A stretch of 64,000 nucleotides of DNA from Hippophae tibetana (Eukaryota > Streptophyta > Magnoliopsida > Rosales > Elaeagnaceae): NCBI GenBank assembly GCA_037013495.1, contig CM072801.1:85979816-86043815 (forward strand), given 5' to 3'. The notes under the pieces were generated by a model. The model was not told the DNA's origin, did not search any database, and was given only the letters and a program-made list of their open reading frames with translations. A program made the translations under genes and the position numbers. Of this stretch, positions 10,136 to 23,248 are shown piece by piece (within the stretch, counting starts at the first letter, position 1; each line of letters opens with the position of its first letter).

Positions 10136-13100
10136 TTGCTGAAAATAGTGTATCTATCTTCAATTATCTATTTTTTGAATTTTAGATTTAAAAAAATTAG
10201 TCCTTTGATGGTTTTCTTCTTTCTTAAGTCACAAATTCCAAAAAAAGAAAGAAATTGTGTCCTTAAAGACTTGTCTTTTATTCCTATTTTGTTTACATTG
10301 TTTTCCACTTTGTATTTCATATCTTAGTTTTCTTTAAAATCTCGTTATCTTTTACTTTTCTTTGTTTTATGTGTTCAACCTTCTTTCTTCTTGAGAAAAA
10401 CTAGAGAGCTAATACAGTTCACAGTGTGAAACAAAAAGAAGGTGTTAATTATGATTATAACGTAAAATTGTTATAACTTTTAATTTGTGCATCGTAATGA
10501 CTACTATAATATATGAAATATGAAGCTCGTTTCGATGCCTAAAAACGCATCGTAGCAATAGTATATTTCCTCGGTTTTTGTCAACCCAAATTTCATGGTT
10601 CATACAACCTAATGATGTCTTAAAATTTGGTCGCACCTTATTTCGTTGTAATCTGTTCTTGCACTTTAGGATTCCATTTTGTTCATCTTAGCCATATTCT
10701 TAGTAATTCAATCTTTGTTATTCCCTTCATTTCCAGGGTTGTAAGATTTTTCGCAAAATGGATTCACATCGGTTGGATTCATAGCCTTGTTTGCTGAAAA
10801 TAGTGTATCTATCTTCAATTATCTATTTTTTGAATTTTAGATTTAAAAAAATTAGTCCTTTGATGGTTTTCTTCTTTCTTAAGTCACAAATTCCAAAAAA
10901 AGAAAGAAATTGTGTCCTTAAAGACTTGTCTTTTATTCCCATTTTGTTTACATTGTTTTCCACTTTGTATTTCATATCTTAGTTTTCTTTAAAATCTCGT
11001 TATCTTTTACTTTTCTTTGTTTTATGTGTTCAACCTTCTTTCTTCTTGAGAAAAACTAGAGAGCTAATACAGTTCACAGTGTAAAAACAAAAGGAAGGTG
11101 TTAATTGGGGTTGTAACGTAAAATTTTTATAACTTTTAATTTGTGTATAATAATGACTACTATAATATATCAAATATGAAGCTCGTTTCGTAACCTGAAA
11201 ACGCACCGTAGCAATAGTATATTTCCTCGGATTTTGTCAACCCAAATTTCATGGTTCATACAACCTAATGATGTCTTAAAATTTGGTCGCACCTTATTTC
11301 GTTGTAATCTGTTCTTGCACTTTAGGATTCCATTTTGTTCATCTTAGCCATATTCTTAGTAATTCAATCTTTGTTATTCCCTTCATTTCCAGGGTTGTAA
11401 GATTTTTCGCAAAATGGATTCACATCGATTGGATTCATAGCCTTGTTTGCTGAAAATAGTGTATCTATCTTCAATTATCTATTTTTTGAATTTTAGATTT
11501 AAAAAAATTAGTCCTTTGATGGTTTTCTTCTTTCTTAAGTCACAAATTCCAAAAAAAGAAAGAAATTGTGTCCTTAAAGACTTGTCTTTTATTCCCATTT
11601 TGTTTACATTGTTTTCCACTTTGTATTTCATATCTTAGTTTTCTTTAAAATCTCGTTATCTTTTACTTTTCTTTGTTTTATGTGTTCAACCTTCTTTCTT
11701 CTTGAGAAAAACTAGAGAGCTAATACAGTTCACAGTGTGAAACAAAAAGAAGGTGTTAATTGGGGTTGTAACGTAAAATTTTTATAACTTTTAATTTGTG
11801 CATCGTAATGACTACTATAATATATCAAATATGAAGCTCGTTTCGATGCCTAAAAACGCACCGTAGCAATAGTATATTTCCTTGGTTTTTGTCAACCCAA
11901 ATTTAATGGTTCATACAACCTAATGATGTCTTAAAATTTGGTCGCACCTTATTTCGTTGTAATCTGTTCTTGCACTTTAGGATTCCATTTTGTTCATCTT
12001 AGCCATATTCTTAGTAATTCAATCTTTGTTATTCCCTTCATTTCCAGGGTTGTAAGATTTTTCGCAAAATGGATTCACATCGGTTGGATTCATAGCCTTG
12101 TTTGCTGAAAATAGTGTATCTATCTTCAATTATCTATTTTTTGAATTTTAGATTTAAAAATATTAGTCCTTTGATGGTTTTCTTCTTTCTTAAGTCACAA
12201 ATTCCAAAAAAAGAAAGAAATTGTGTCCTTAAAGACTTGTCTTTTATTCCCATTTTGTTTACATTGTTTTCCACTTTGTATTTCATATCTTAGTTTTCTT
12301 TAAAATCTCGTTATCTTTTACTTTTCTTTGTTTTATGTGTTCAACCTTCTTTCTTCTTGAGAAAAACTAGAGAGCTAATACAGTTCACAGTGTAAAAACA
12401 AAAGGAAGGTGTTAATTGGGGTTGTAACGTAAAATTTTTATAACTTTTAATTTGTGTATAATAATGACTACTATAATATATCAAATATGAAGCTCGTTTC
12501 GTAACCTGAAAACGCACCGTAGCAATAGTATATTTCCTCGGATTTTGTCAACCCAAATTTCATGGTTCATACAACCTAATGATGTCTTAAAATTTGGTCG
12601 CACCTTATTTCGTTGTAATCTGTTCTTGCACTTTAGGATTCCATTTTGTTCATCTTAGCCATATTCTTAGTAATTCAATCTTTGTTATTCCCTTCATTTC
12701 CAGGGTTGTAAGATTTTTCGCAAAATGGATTCACATCGATTGGAATCATAGCCTTGTTTGCTGAAAATAGTGTATCTATCTTCAATTATCTATTTTTTGA
12801 ATTTTAGATTTAAAAAAATTAGTCCTTTGATGGTTTTCTTCTTTCTTAAGTCACAAATTCCAAAAAAAGAAAGAAATTGTGTCCTTAAAGACTTGTCTTT
12901 TATTCCCATTTTGTTTACATTGTTTTCCACTTTGTATTTCATATCTTAGTTTTCTTTAAAATCTCGTTATCTTTTACTTTTCTTTGTTTTATGTGTTCAA
13001 CCTTCTTTCTTCTTGAGAAAAACTAGAGAGCTAATACAGTTCACAGTGTAAAAACAAAAGGAAGGTGTTAATTGGGGTTGTAACGTAAAATTTTTATAAC

Positions 13101-16100
13101 TTTTAATTTGTGTATAATAATGACTACTATAATATATCAAATATGAAGCTCGTTTCGTAACCTGAAAACGCACCGTAGCAATAGTATATTTCCTCGGTTT
13201 TTGTCAACCCAAATTTCATGGTTCATACAGCCTAATGATGTCTTAAAATTTGGTCGCACCTTATTTCGTTGTAATCTGTTCTTGCACTTTAGGATTCCAT
13301 TTTGTTCATCTTAGCCATATTCTTAGTAATTCAATCTTTGTTATTCCCTTCATTTCAAGGGTTGTAAGATTTTTCGCAAAATGGATTCACATCGATTGGA
13401 TTCATAGCCTTGTTTGCTGAAAATAGTGTATCTATCTTCAATTATCTATTTTTTGAATTTTAGATTTAAAAAAATTAGTCCTTTGATGGTTTTCTTCTTT
13501 CTTAAGTCACAAATTCCAAAAAAAGAAAGAAATTGTGTCCTTAAAGACTTGTCTTTTATTCCCATTTTGTTTACATTGTTTTCCACTTTGTATTTCATAT
13601 CTTAGTTTTCTTTAAAATCTCGTTATCTTTTACTTTTCTTTGTTTTATGTGTTCAACCTTCTTTCTTCTTGAGAAAAACTAGAGAGCTAATACAATTCAC
13701 AGTGTGAAACAAAAAGAAGGTGTTAATTATGATTATAACGTAAAATTGTTATAACTTTTAATTTGTGCATCGTAATGACTACTATAATATATGAAATATG
13801 AAGCTCGTTTCGATGCCTAAAAACGCATCGTAGCAATAGTATATTTCCTCGGTTTTTGTCAACCCAAATTTCATGGTTCATACAACCTAATGATGTCTTA
13901 AAATTTGGTCGCACCTTATTTCGTTGTAATCTGTTCTTGCACTTTAGGATTCCATTTTGTTCATCTTAGCCATATTCTTAGTAATTCAATCTTTGTTATT
14001 CCCTTCATTTCCAGGGTTGTAAGATTTTTTGCAAAATGGATTCACATCGGTTGGATTCATAGCCTTGTTTGCTGAAAATAGTGTATCTATCTTCAATTAT
14101 CTATTTTTTGAATTTTAGATTTAAAAATATTAGTCCTTTGATGGTTTTCTTCTTTCTTAAGTCACAAATTCCAAAAAAAGAAAGAAATTGTGTCCTTAAA
14201 GACTTGTCTTTTATTCCCATTTTGTTTACATTGTTTTCCACTTTGTATTTCATATCTTAGTTTTCTTTAAAATCTCGTTATCTTTTACTTTTCTTTGTTT
14301 TATGTGTTCAACCTTCTTTCTTCTTGAGAAAAACTAGAGAGCTAATACAGTTCACAGTGTAAAAACAAAAGGAAGGTGTTAATTGGGGTTGTAACGTAAA
14401 ATTTTTATAACTTTTAATTTGTGTATAATAATGACTACTATAATATATCAAATATGAAGCTCGTTTCGTAACCTGAAAACGCACCGTAGCAATAGTATAT
14501 TTCCTCGGATTTTGTCAACCCAAATTTCATGGTTCATACAACCTAATGATGTCTTAAAATTTGGTCGCACCTTATTTCGTTGTAATCTGTTCTTGCACTT
14601 TAGGATTCCATTTTGTTCATCTTAGCCATATTCTTAGTAATTCAATCTTTGTTATTCCCTTCATTTCCAGGGTTGTAAGATTTTTCGCAAAATGGATTCA
14701 CATCGATTGGAATCATAGCCTTGTTTGCTGAAAATAGTGTATCTATCTTCAATTATCTATTTTTTGAATTTTAGATTTAAAAAAATTAGTCCTTTGATGG
14801 TTTTCTTCTTTCTTAAGTCACAAATTCCAAAAAAAGAAAGAAATTGTGTCCTTAAAGACTTGTCTTTTATTCCCATTTTGTTTACATTGTTTTCCACTTT
14901 GTATTTCATATCTTAGTTTTCTTTAAAATCTCGTTATCTTTTACTTTTCTTTGTTTTATGTGTTCAACCTTCTTTCTTCTTGAGAAAAACTAGAGAGCTA
15001 ATACAGTTCACAGTGTAAAAACAAAAGGAAGGTGTTAATTGGGGTTGTAACGTAAAATTTTTATAACTTTTAATTTGTGTATAATAATGACTACTATAAT
15101 ATATCAAATATGAAGCTCGTTTCGTAACCTGAAAACGCACCGTAGCAATAGTATATTTCCTCGGTTTTTGTCAACCCAAATTTCATGGTTCATACAGCCT
15201 AATGATGTCTTAAAATTTGGTCGCACCTTATTTCGTTGTAATCTGTTCTTGCACTTTAGGATTCCATTTTGTTCATCTTAGCCATATTCTTAGTAATTCA
15301 ATCTTTGTTATTCCCTTCATTTCAAGGGTTGTAAGATTTTTCGCAAAATGGATTCACATCGATTGGATTCATAGCCTTGTTTGCTGAAAATAGTGTATCT
15401 ATCTTCAATTATCTATTTTTTGAATTTTAGATTTAAAAAAATTAGTCCTTTGATGGTTTTCTTCTTTCTTAAGTCACAAATTCCAAAAAAAGAAAGAAAT
15501 TGTGTCCTTAAAGACTTGTCTTTTATTCCCATTTTGTTTACATTGTTTTCCACTTTGTATTTCATATCTTAGTTTTCTTTAAAATCTCGTTATCTTTTAC
15601 TTTTCTTTGTTTTATGTGTTCAACCTTCTTTCTTCTTGAGAAAAACTAGAGAGCTAATACAATTCACAGTGTGAAACAAAAAGAAGGTGTTAATTATGAT
15701 TATAACGTAAAATTGTTATAACTTTTAATTTGTGCATCGTAATGACTACTATAATATATGAAATATGAAGCTCGTTTCGATGCCTAAAAACGCATCGTAG
15801 CAATAGTATATTTCCTCGGTTTTTGTCAACCCAAATTTCATGGTTCATACAACCTAATGATGTCTTAAAATTTGGTCGCACCTTATTTCGTTGTAATCTG
15901 TTCTTGCACTTTAGGATTCCATTTTGTTCATCTTAGCCATATTCTTAGTAATTCAATCTTTGTTATTCCCTTCATTTCCAGGGTTGTAAGATTTTTTGCA
16001 AAATGGATTCACATCGGTTGGATTCATAGCCTTGTTTGCTGAAAATAGTGTATCTATCTTCAATTATCTATTTTTTGAATTTTAGATTTAAAAATATTAG

Positions 16101-18657
16101 TCCTTTGATGGTTTTCTTCTTTCTTAAGTCACAAATTCCAAAAAAAGAAAGAAATTGTGTCCTTAAAGACTTGTCTTTTATTCCCATTTTGTTTACATTG
16201 TTTTCCACTTTGTATTTCATATCTTAGTTTTCTTTAAAATCTCGTTATCTTTTACTTTTCTTTGTTTTATGTGTTCAACCTTCTTTCTTCTTGAGAAAAA
16301 CTAGAGAGCTAATACAGTTCACAGTGTAAAAACAAAAGGAAGGTGTTAATTGGGGTTGTAACGTAAAATTTTTATAACTTTTAATTTGTGTATAATAATG
16401 ACTACTATAATATATCAAATATGAAGCTCGTTTCGTAACCTGAAAACGCACCGTAGCAATAGTATATTTCCTCGGATTTTGTCAACCCAAATTTCATGGT
16501 TCATACAACCTAATGATGTCTTAAAATTTGGTCGCACCTTATTTCGTTGTAATCTGTTCTTGCACTTTAGGATTCCATTTTGTTCATCTTAGCCATATTC
16601 TTAGTAATTCAATCTTTGTTATTCCCTTCATTTCCAGGGTTGTAAGATTTTTCGCAAAATGGATTCACATCGATTGGAATCATAGCCTTGTTTGCTGAAA
16701 ATAGTGTATCTATCTTCAATTATCTATTTTTTGAATTTTAGATTTAAAAAAATTAGTCCTTTGATGGTTTTCTTCTTTCTTAAGTCACAAATTCCAAAAA
16801 AAGAAAGAAATTGTGTCCTTAAAGACTTGTCTTTTATTCCCATTTTGTTTACATTGTTTTCCACTTTGTATTTCATATCTTAGTTTTCTTTAAAATCTCG
16901 TTATCTTTTACTTTTCTTTGTTTTATGTGTTCAACCTTCTTTCTTCTTGAGAAAAACTAGAGAGCTAATACAGTTCACAGTGTAAAAACAAAAGGAAGGT
17001 GTTAATTGGGGTTGTAACGTAAAATTTTTATAACTTTTAATTTGTGTATAATAATGACTACTATAATATATCAAATATGAAGCTCGTTTCGTAACCTGAA
17101 AACGCACCGTAGCAATAGTATATTTCCTCGGTTTTTGTCAACCCAAATTTCATGGTTCATACAGCCTAATGATGTCTTAAAATTTGGTCGCACCTTATTT
17201 CGTTGTAATCTGTTCTTGCACTTTAGGATTCCATTTTGTTCATCTTAGCCATATTCTTAGTAATTCAATCTTTGTTATTCCCTTCATTTCAAGGGTTGTA
17301 AGATTTTTCGCAAAATGGATTCACATCGATTGGATTCATAGCCTTGTTTGCTGAAAATAGTGTATCTATCTTCAATTATCTATTTTTTGAATTTTAGATT
17401 TAAAAAAATTAGTCCTTTGATGGTTTTCTTCTTTCTTAAGTCACAAATTCCAAAAAAAGAAAGAAATTGTGTCCTTAAAGACTTGTCTTTTATTCCCATT
17501 TTGTTTACATTGTTTTCCACTTTGTATTTCATATCTTAGTTTTCTTTAAAATCTCGTTATCTTTTACTTTTCTTTGTTTTATGTGTTCAACCTTCTTTCT
17601 TCTTGAGAAAAACTAGAGAGCTAATACAATTCACAGTGTGAAACAAAAAGAAGGTGTTAATTATGATTATAACGTAAAATTGTTATAACTTTTAATTTGT
17701 GCATCGTAATGACTACTATAATATATGAAATATGAAGCTCGTTTCGATGCCTAAAAACGCATCGTAGCAATAGTATATTTCCTCGGTTTTTGTCAACCCA
17801 AATTTCATGGTTCATACAACCTAATGATGTCTTAAAATTTGGTCGCACCTTATTTCGTTGTAATCTGTTCTTGCACTTTAGGATTCCATTTTGTTCATCT
17901 TAGCCATATTCTTAGTAATTCAATCTTTGTTATTCCCTTCATTTCCAGGGTTGTAAGATTTTTTGCAAAATGGATTCACATCGGTTGGATTCATAGCCTT
18001 GTTTGCTGAAAATAGTGTATCTATCTTCAATTATCTATTTTTTGAATTTTAGATTTAAAAATATTAGTCCTTTGATGGTTTTCTTCTTTCTTAAGTCACA
18101 AATTCCAAAAAAAGAAAGAAATTGTGTCCTTAAAGACTTGTCTTTTATTCCCATTTTGTTTACATTGTTTTCCACTTTGTATTTCATATCTTAGTTTTCT
18201 TTAAAATCTCGTTATCTTTTACTTTTCTTTGTTTTATGTGTTCAACCTTCTTTCTTCTTGAGAAAAACTAGAGAGCTAATACAGTTCACAGTGTAAAAAC
18301 AAAAGGAAGGTGTTAATTGGGGTTGTAACGTAAAATTTTTACAACTTTTAATTTGTGTATAATAATGACTACTATAATATATCAAATATGAAGCTCGTTT
18401 CGATGGCTAAAAACGCACCGTAGCAATAGTATATTTCCTCGGTTTTTGTCAACCCAAATTTAATGGTCATACAGCCTAATGATGTCTTAAAATTTGGTCG
18501 CACCTTATTTCGTTGTAATCTGTTCTTGCACTTTAGGATTCCATTTTGTTCATCTTAGCCATATTCTTAGTAATTCAATCTTTGTTATTCCCTTCATTTC
18601 CAGGGTTGTAAGATTTTTCGCAAAATGGATTCACATCGGTTGGATTCATAGCCTTGT
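10136..18657. repeat. Thirteen-monomer segment, long relative of 1611-6198
   Basis: Types run A, P, Q, then (N-P, P', A) three times, then G with ttttacaac and the taatggtcat deletion. This equals the 1611-6198 order with two extra trimers, so the segment was copied and the trimer then expanded, or the other copy contracted. The unit at 10136 has a private ttcctatt. Confidence 0.9.
12102..18002. repeat. 1967-bp trimer HOR, three tandem copies
   Basis: Copies start at 12102, 14069 and 16036, each exactly 1967 bp. In each copy unit 1 is N-P type ending ggaatc, unit 2 is P' (acagcc, ttcaaggg), and unit 3 is A type with acaattcac and the CpG-loss variant attttttgc. I saw no differences between the second and third copies on reading, so the amplification looks recent. 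Confidence 0.95.
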
Positions 18658-19312
18658 TTGCTGAAAATAGTGTATCTATCTTCAATTATCTATTTTTTGA
18701 ATTTTAGATTTAAAAAAATTAGTCCTTTGATGGTTTTCTTCTTTCTTAAGTCACAAATTCCAAAAAAAGAAAGAAATTGTGTCCTTAAAGACTTGTCTTT
18801 TATTCCCATTTTGTTTACATTGTTTTCCACTTTGTATTTCATATCTTAGTTTTCTTTAAAATCTCGTTATCTTTTACTTTTCTTTGTTTTATGTGTTCAA
18901 CCTTCTTTCTTCTTGAGAAAAACTAGAGAGCTAATACAGTTCACAGTGTGAAACAAAAAGAAGGTGATAATTGGGGTTGTAACGTAAAATTGTTATAACT
19001 TTTAATTTGTGCATCGTAATGACTACTATAATATATCAAATATGAAGCTCGTTTTGATGGCTAAAAACGCACCGTAGCAATAGTATATTTCCTCGGTTTT
19101 TGTCAACCCAAATTTAATGGTTCATACAGCCTAATGATGTCTTAAAATTTGGTCGCACCTTATTTCGTTGTAATCTGTTCTTGCACTTTAGGATTCCATT
19201 TTGTTCATCTTAGCCATATTCTTAGTAATTCAATCTTTGTTATTCCCTTCATTTCAAGGGTTGTAAGATTTTTCGCAAAATGGATTCACATCGGTTGGAA
19301 TCATAGCCTTGT

Positions 19313-22300
19313 TTGCTGAAAATAGTGTATCTATCTTCAATTATCTATTTTTTGAATTTTAGATTTAAAAAAATTAGTCCTTTGATGGTTTTCTTCTTTC
19401 TTAAGTCACAAATTCCAAAAAAAAGAAAGAAATTGTGTCCTTAAAGACTTGTCTTTTATTCCCATTTTGTATACATTGTTTTCCACTTTGTATTTCATAT
19501 CTTAGTTTTCTTTAAAATCTCGTTATCTTTTACTTTTCTTTGTTTTATGTGTTCAACCTTCTTTCTTCTTGAGAAAACCTAGAGAGCTAATACAGTTCAA
19601 AGTGTAAAAACAAAAGGAAGGTGTTAATTGGGGTTGTAACGTAAAATTTTTATAACTTTTAATTTGTGTATAATAATGACTACTATAATATATCAAATAT
19701 GAAGCTCGTTTCGATGGCTAAAAACGCACCGTAGCAATAGTATATTTCCTCGGTTTTTGTCAACCCAAATTTAATGGTTCATACAGCCTAATGATGTCTT
19801 AAAATTTCGTCGCACCTTATTTCGTTGTAATCTGTTCTTGCACTTTAGGATTCCATTTTGTTCATCTTAGCCATATTCTTAGTAATTCAATCTTTGTTAT
19901 TCCCTTCATTTCCAGGGTTGTAAGATTTTTCGCAAAATGGATTCACATCGGTTGGATTCATAGCCTTGTTTGCTGAAAATAGTGTATCTATCTTCAATTA
20001 TCTATTTTTTGAATTTTAGATTTAAAAAAATTAGTCCTTTGATGGTTTTCTTCTTTCTTAAGTCACAAATTCCAAAAAAAGAAAGAAATTTTGTCCTTAA
20101 AGACTTGTCTTTTATTCCCATTTTGTTTACATTGTTTTCCACTTTGTATTTCATATCTTAGTTTTCTTTAAAATCTCGTTATCTTTTACTTTTCTTTGTT
20201 TTATGTGTTCAACCTTCTTTCTTCTTGAGAAAAACTAGAGAGCTAATACAGTTCACAGTGTGAAACAAAAAGAAGGTGATAATTGGGGTTGTAACGTAAA
20301 ATTGTTATAACTTTTAATTTGTGCATCGTAATGACTACTATAATATATCAAATATGAAGCTCGTTTTGATGGCTAAAAACGCACCGTAGCAATAGTATAT
20401 TTCCTCGGTTTTTGTCAACCCAAATTTAATGGTTCATACAGCCTAATGATGTCTTAAAATTTGGTCGCACCTTATTTCGTTGTAATCTGTTCTTGCACTT
20501 TAGGATTCCATTTTGTTCATCTTAGCCATATTCTTAGTAATTCAATCTTTGTTATTCCCTTCATTTCCAGGGTTGTAAGATTTTTCGCAAAATGGATTCA
20601 CATCGGTTGGATTCATAGCCTTGTTTGCTGAAAATAGTGTATCTATCTTCAATTATCTATTTTTTGAATTTTAGATTTAAAAAAATTAGTCCTTTGATGG
20701 TTTTCTTCTTTCTTAAGTCACAAATTCCAAAAAAAGAAAGAAATTTTGTCCTTAAAGACTTGTCTTTTATTCCCATTTTGTTTACATTGTTTTCCACTTT
20801 GTATTTCATATCTTAGTTTTCTTTAAAATCTCGTTATCTTTTACTTTTCTTTGTTTTATGTGTTCAACCTTCTTTCTTCTTGAGAAAAACTAGAGAGCTA
20901 ATACAGTTCACAGTGTGAAACAAAAGGAAGGTGTTAATTGGGGTTGTAACGTAAAATTGTTATAACTTTTAATTTGTGCATCGTAATGACTACTATAATA
21001 TATCAAATATGAAGCTCGTTTTGATGGCTAAAAACGCACCGTAGCAATAGTATATTTCCTCGGTTTTTGTCAACCCAAATTTAATGGTTCATACAGCCTA
21101 ATGATGTCTTAAAATTTGGTCGCACCTTATTTCGTTGTAATCTGTTCTTGCACTTTAGGATTCCATTTTGTTCATCTTAGCCATATTCTTAGTAATTCAA
21201 TCTTTGTTATTCCCTTCATTTCCAGGGTTGTAAGATTTTTCGCAAAATGGATTCACATCGGTTGGAATCATAGCCTTGTTTGCTGAAAATCGTGTATCTA
21301 TCTTCAATTATCTATTTTTTGAATTTTAGATTTAAAAAAATTAGTCCTTTGATGGTTTTCTTCTTTCTTAAGTCACAAATTCCAAAAAAAAGAAAGAAAT
21401 TGTGTCCTTAAAGACTTGTCTTTTATTCCCATTTTGTTTACATTGTTTTCCACTTTGTATTTCATATCTTAGTTTTCTTTAAAATCTCGTTATCTTTTAC
21501 TTTTCTTTGTTTTATGTGTTCAACCTTCTTTCTTCTTGAGAAAAACTAGAGAGCTAATACAGTTCACAGTGTAAAAACAAAAGGAAGGTGTTAATTGGGG
21601 TTGTAACGTAAAATTTTTATAACTTTTAATTTGTGTATAATAATGACTACTATAATATATCAAATATGAAGCTCGTTTCGTAACCTGAAAACGCACCGTA
21701 GCAATAGTATATTTCCTCGGTTTTTGTCAACCCAAATTTCATGGTTCATACAACCTAATGATGTCTTAAAATTTGGTCGCACCTTATTTCGTTGTAATCT
21801 GTTCTTGCACTTTAGGATTCCATTTTGTTCATCTTAGCCATATTCTTAGTAATTCAATCTTTGTTATTCCCTTCATTTCCAGGGTTGTAAGATTTTTCGC
21901 AAAATGGATTCACATCGATTGGATTCATAGCCTTGTTTGCTGAAAATAGTGTATCTATCTTCAATTATCTATTTTTTGAATTTTAGATTTAAAAAAATTA
22001 GTCCTTTGATGGTTTTCTTCTTTCTTAAGTCACAAATTCCAAAAAAAGAAAGAAATTGTGTCCTTAAAGACTTGTCTTTTATTCCCATTTTGTTTACATT
22101 GTTTTCCACTTTGTATTTCATATCTTAGTTTTCTTTAAAATCTCGTTATCTTTTACTTTTCTTTGTTTTATGTGTTCAACCTTCTTTCTTCTTGAGAAAA
22201 ACTAGAGAGCTAATACAGTTCACAGTGTGAAACAAAAAGAAGGTGTTAATTGGGGTTGTAACGTAAAATTTTTATAACTTTTAATTTGTGCATCGTAATG

Positions 22301-23248
22301 ACTACTATAATATATGAAATATGAAGCTCGTTTCGATGCCTAAAAACGCACCGTAGCAATAGTATATTTCCTTGGTTTTTGTCAACCCAAATTTCATGGT
22401 TCATACAACCTAATGATGTCTTAAAATTTGGTCGCACCTTATTTCGTTGTAATCTGTTCTTGCACTTTAGGATTCCATTTTGTTCATCTTAGCCATATTC
22501 TTAGTAATTCAATCTTTGTTATTCCCTTCATTTCCAGGGTTGTAAGATTTTTCGCAAAATGGATTCACATCGGTTGGAATCATAGCCTTGTTTGCTGAAA
22601 ATAGTGTATCTATCTTCAATTATCTATTTTTTGAATTTTAGATTTAAAAAAATTAGTCCTTTGATGGTTTTCTTCTTTCTTGAGTCACAAATTCCAAAAA
22701 AAAGAAAGAAATTGTGTCCTTAAAGACTTGTCTTTTATTATCATTCTGTTGACATTGTTTTCCACTTTGTATTTCATATCTTAGTTTTCTTTGAAATCTC
22801 GGTATCTTTTACTTTTCTTTGTTTTATGTGTTCAACCTTCTTTATTCTTGAGAAAAACCAAAGAGCTAATACAGTTCACAGTGTAAAAACAAAAGGAAGG
22901 TGTTAATTGGGGTTGTAACGTAAAATTTTTATAACTTTTAATTTGTGTATAATAATGACTACTATAATATATCAAATATGAAGCTCGTTTCGTAACCTGA
23001 AAACGCACCGTAGCAATAGTATATTTCCTTGGTTTTTGTCAACCCAAATTTCATGGTTCATACAACCTAATGATGTCTTAAAATTTGGTCGCACCTTATT
23101 TCGTTGTAATCTGTTCTTGCACTTTAGGATTCCATTTTGTTCATCTTAGCCATATTCTTAGTAATTCAATCTTTGTTATTCCCTTCATTTCCAGGGTTGT
23201 AAGATTTTTCGCAAAATGGATTCACATCGGTTGGATTCATAGCCTTGT
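19313..23248. repeat. Six-monomer block (3936 bp)
   Basis: Units 19313, 19970, 20625, 21280, 21937 and 22592. Markers in order: 8-A/gtatac/ttcaaagtg with ttcgtcgc; alpha with gtgataatt and aaattttgtcc; alpha with aaattttgtcc and aaaggaagg; beta 8-A with aaaatcgtg; alpha with tgaaat, cgcaccg and ccttgg; beta 8-A with ttgagtcac and the class II middle (ttatcattctgttgac). The block at 23249-26528 repeats this order with one unit fewer. Confidence 0.85.
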
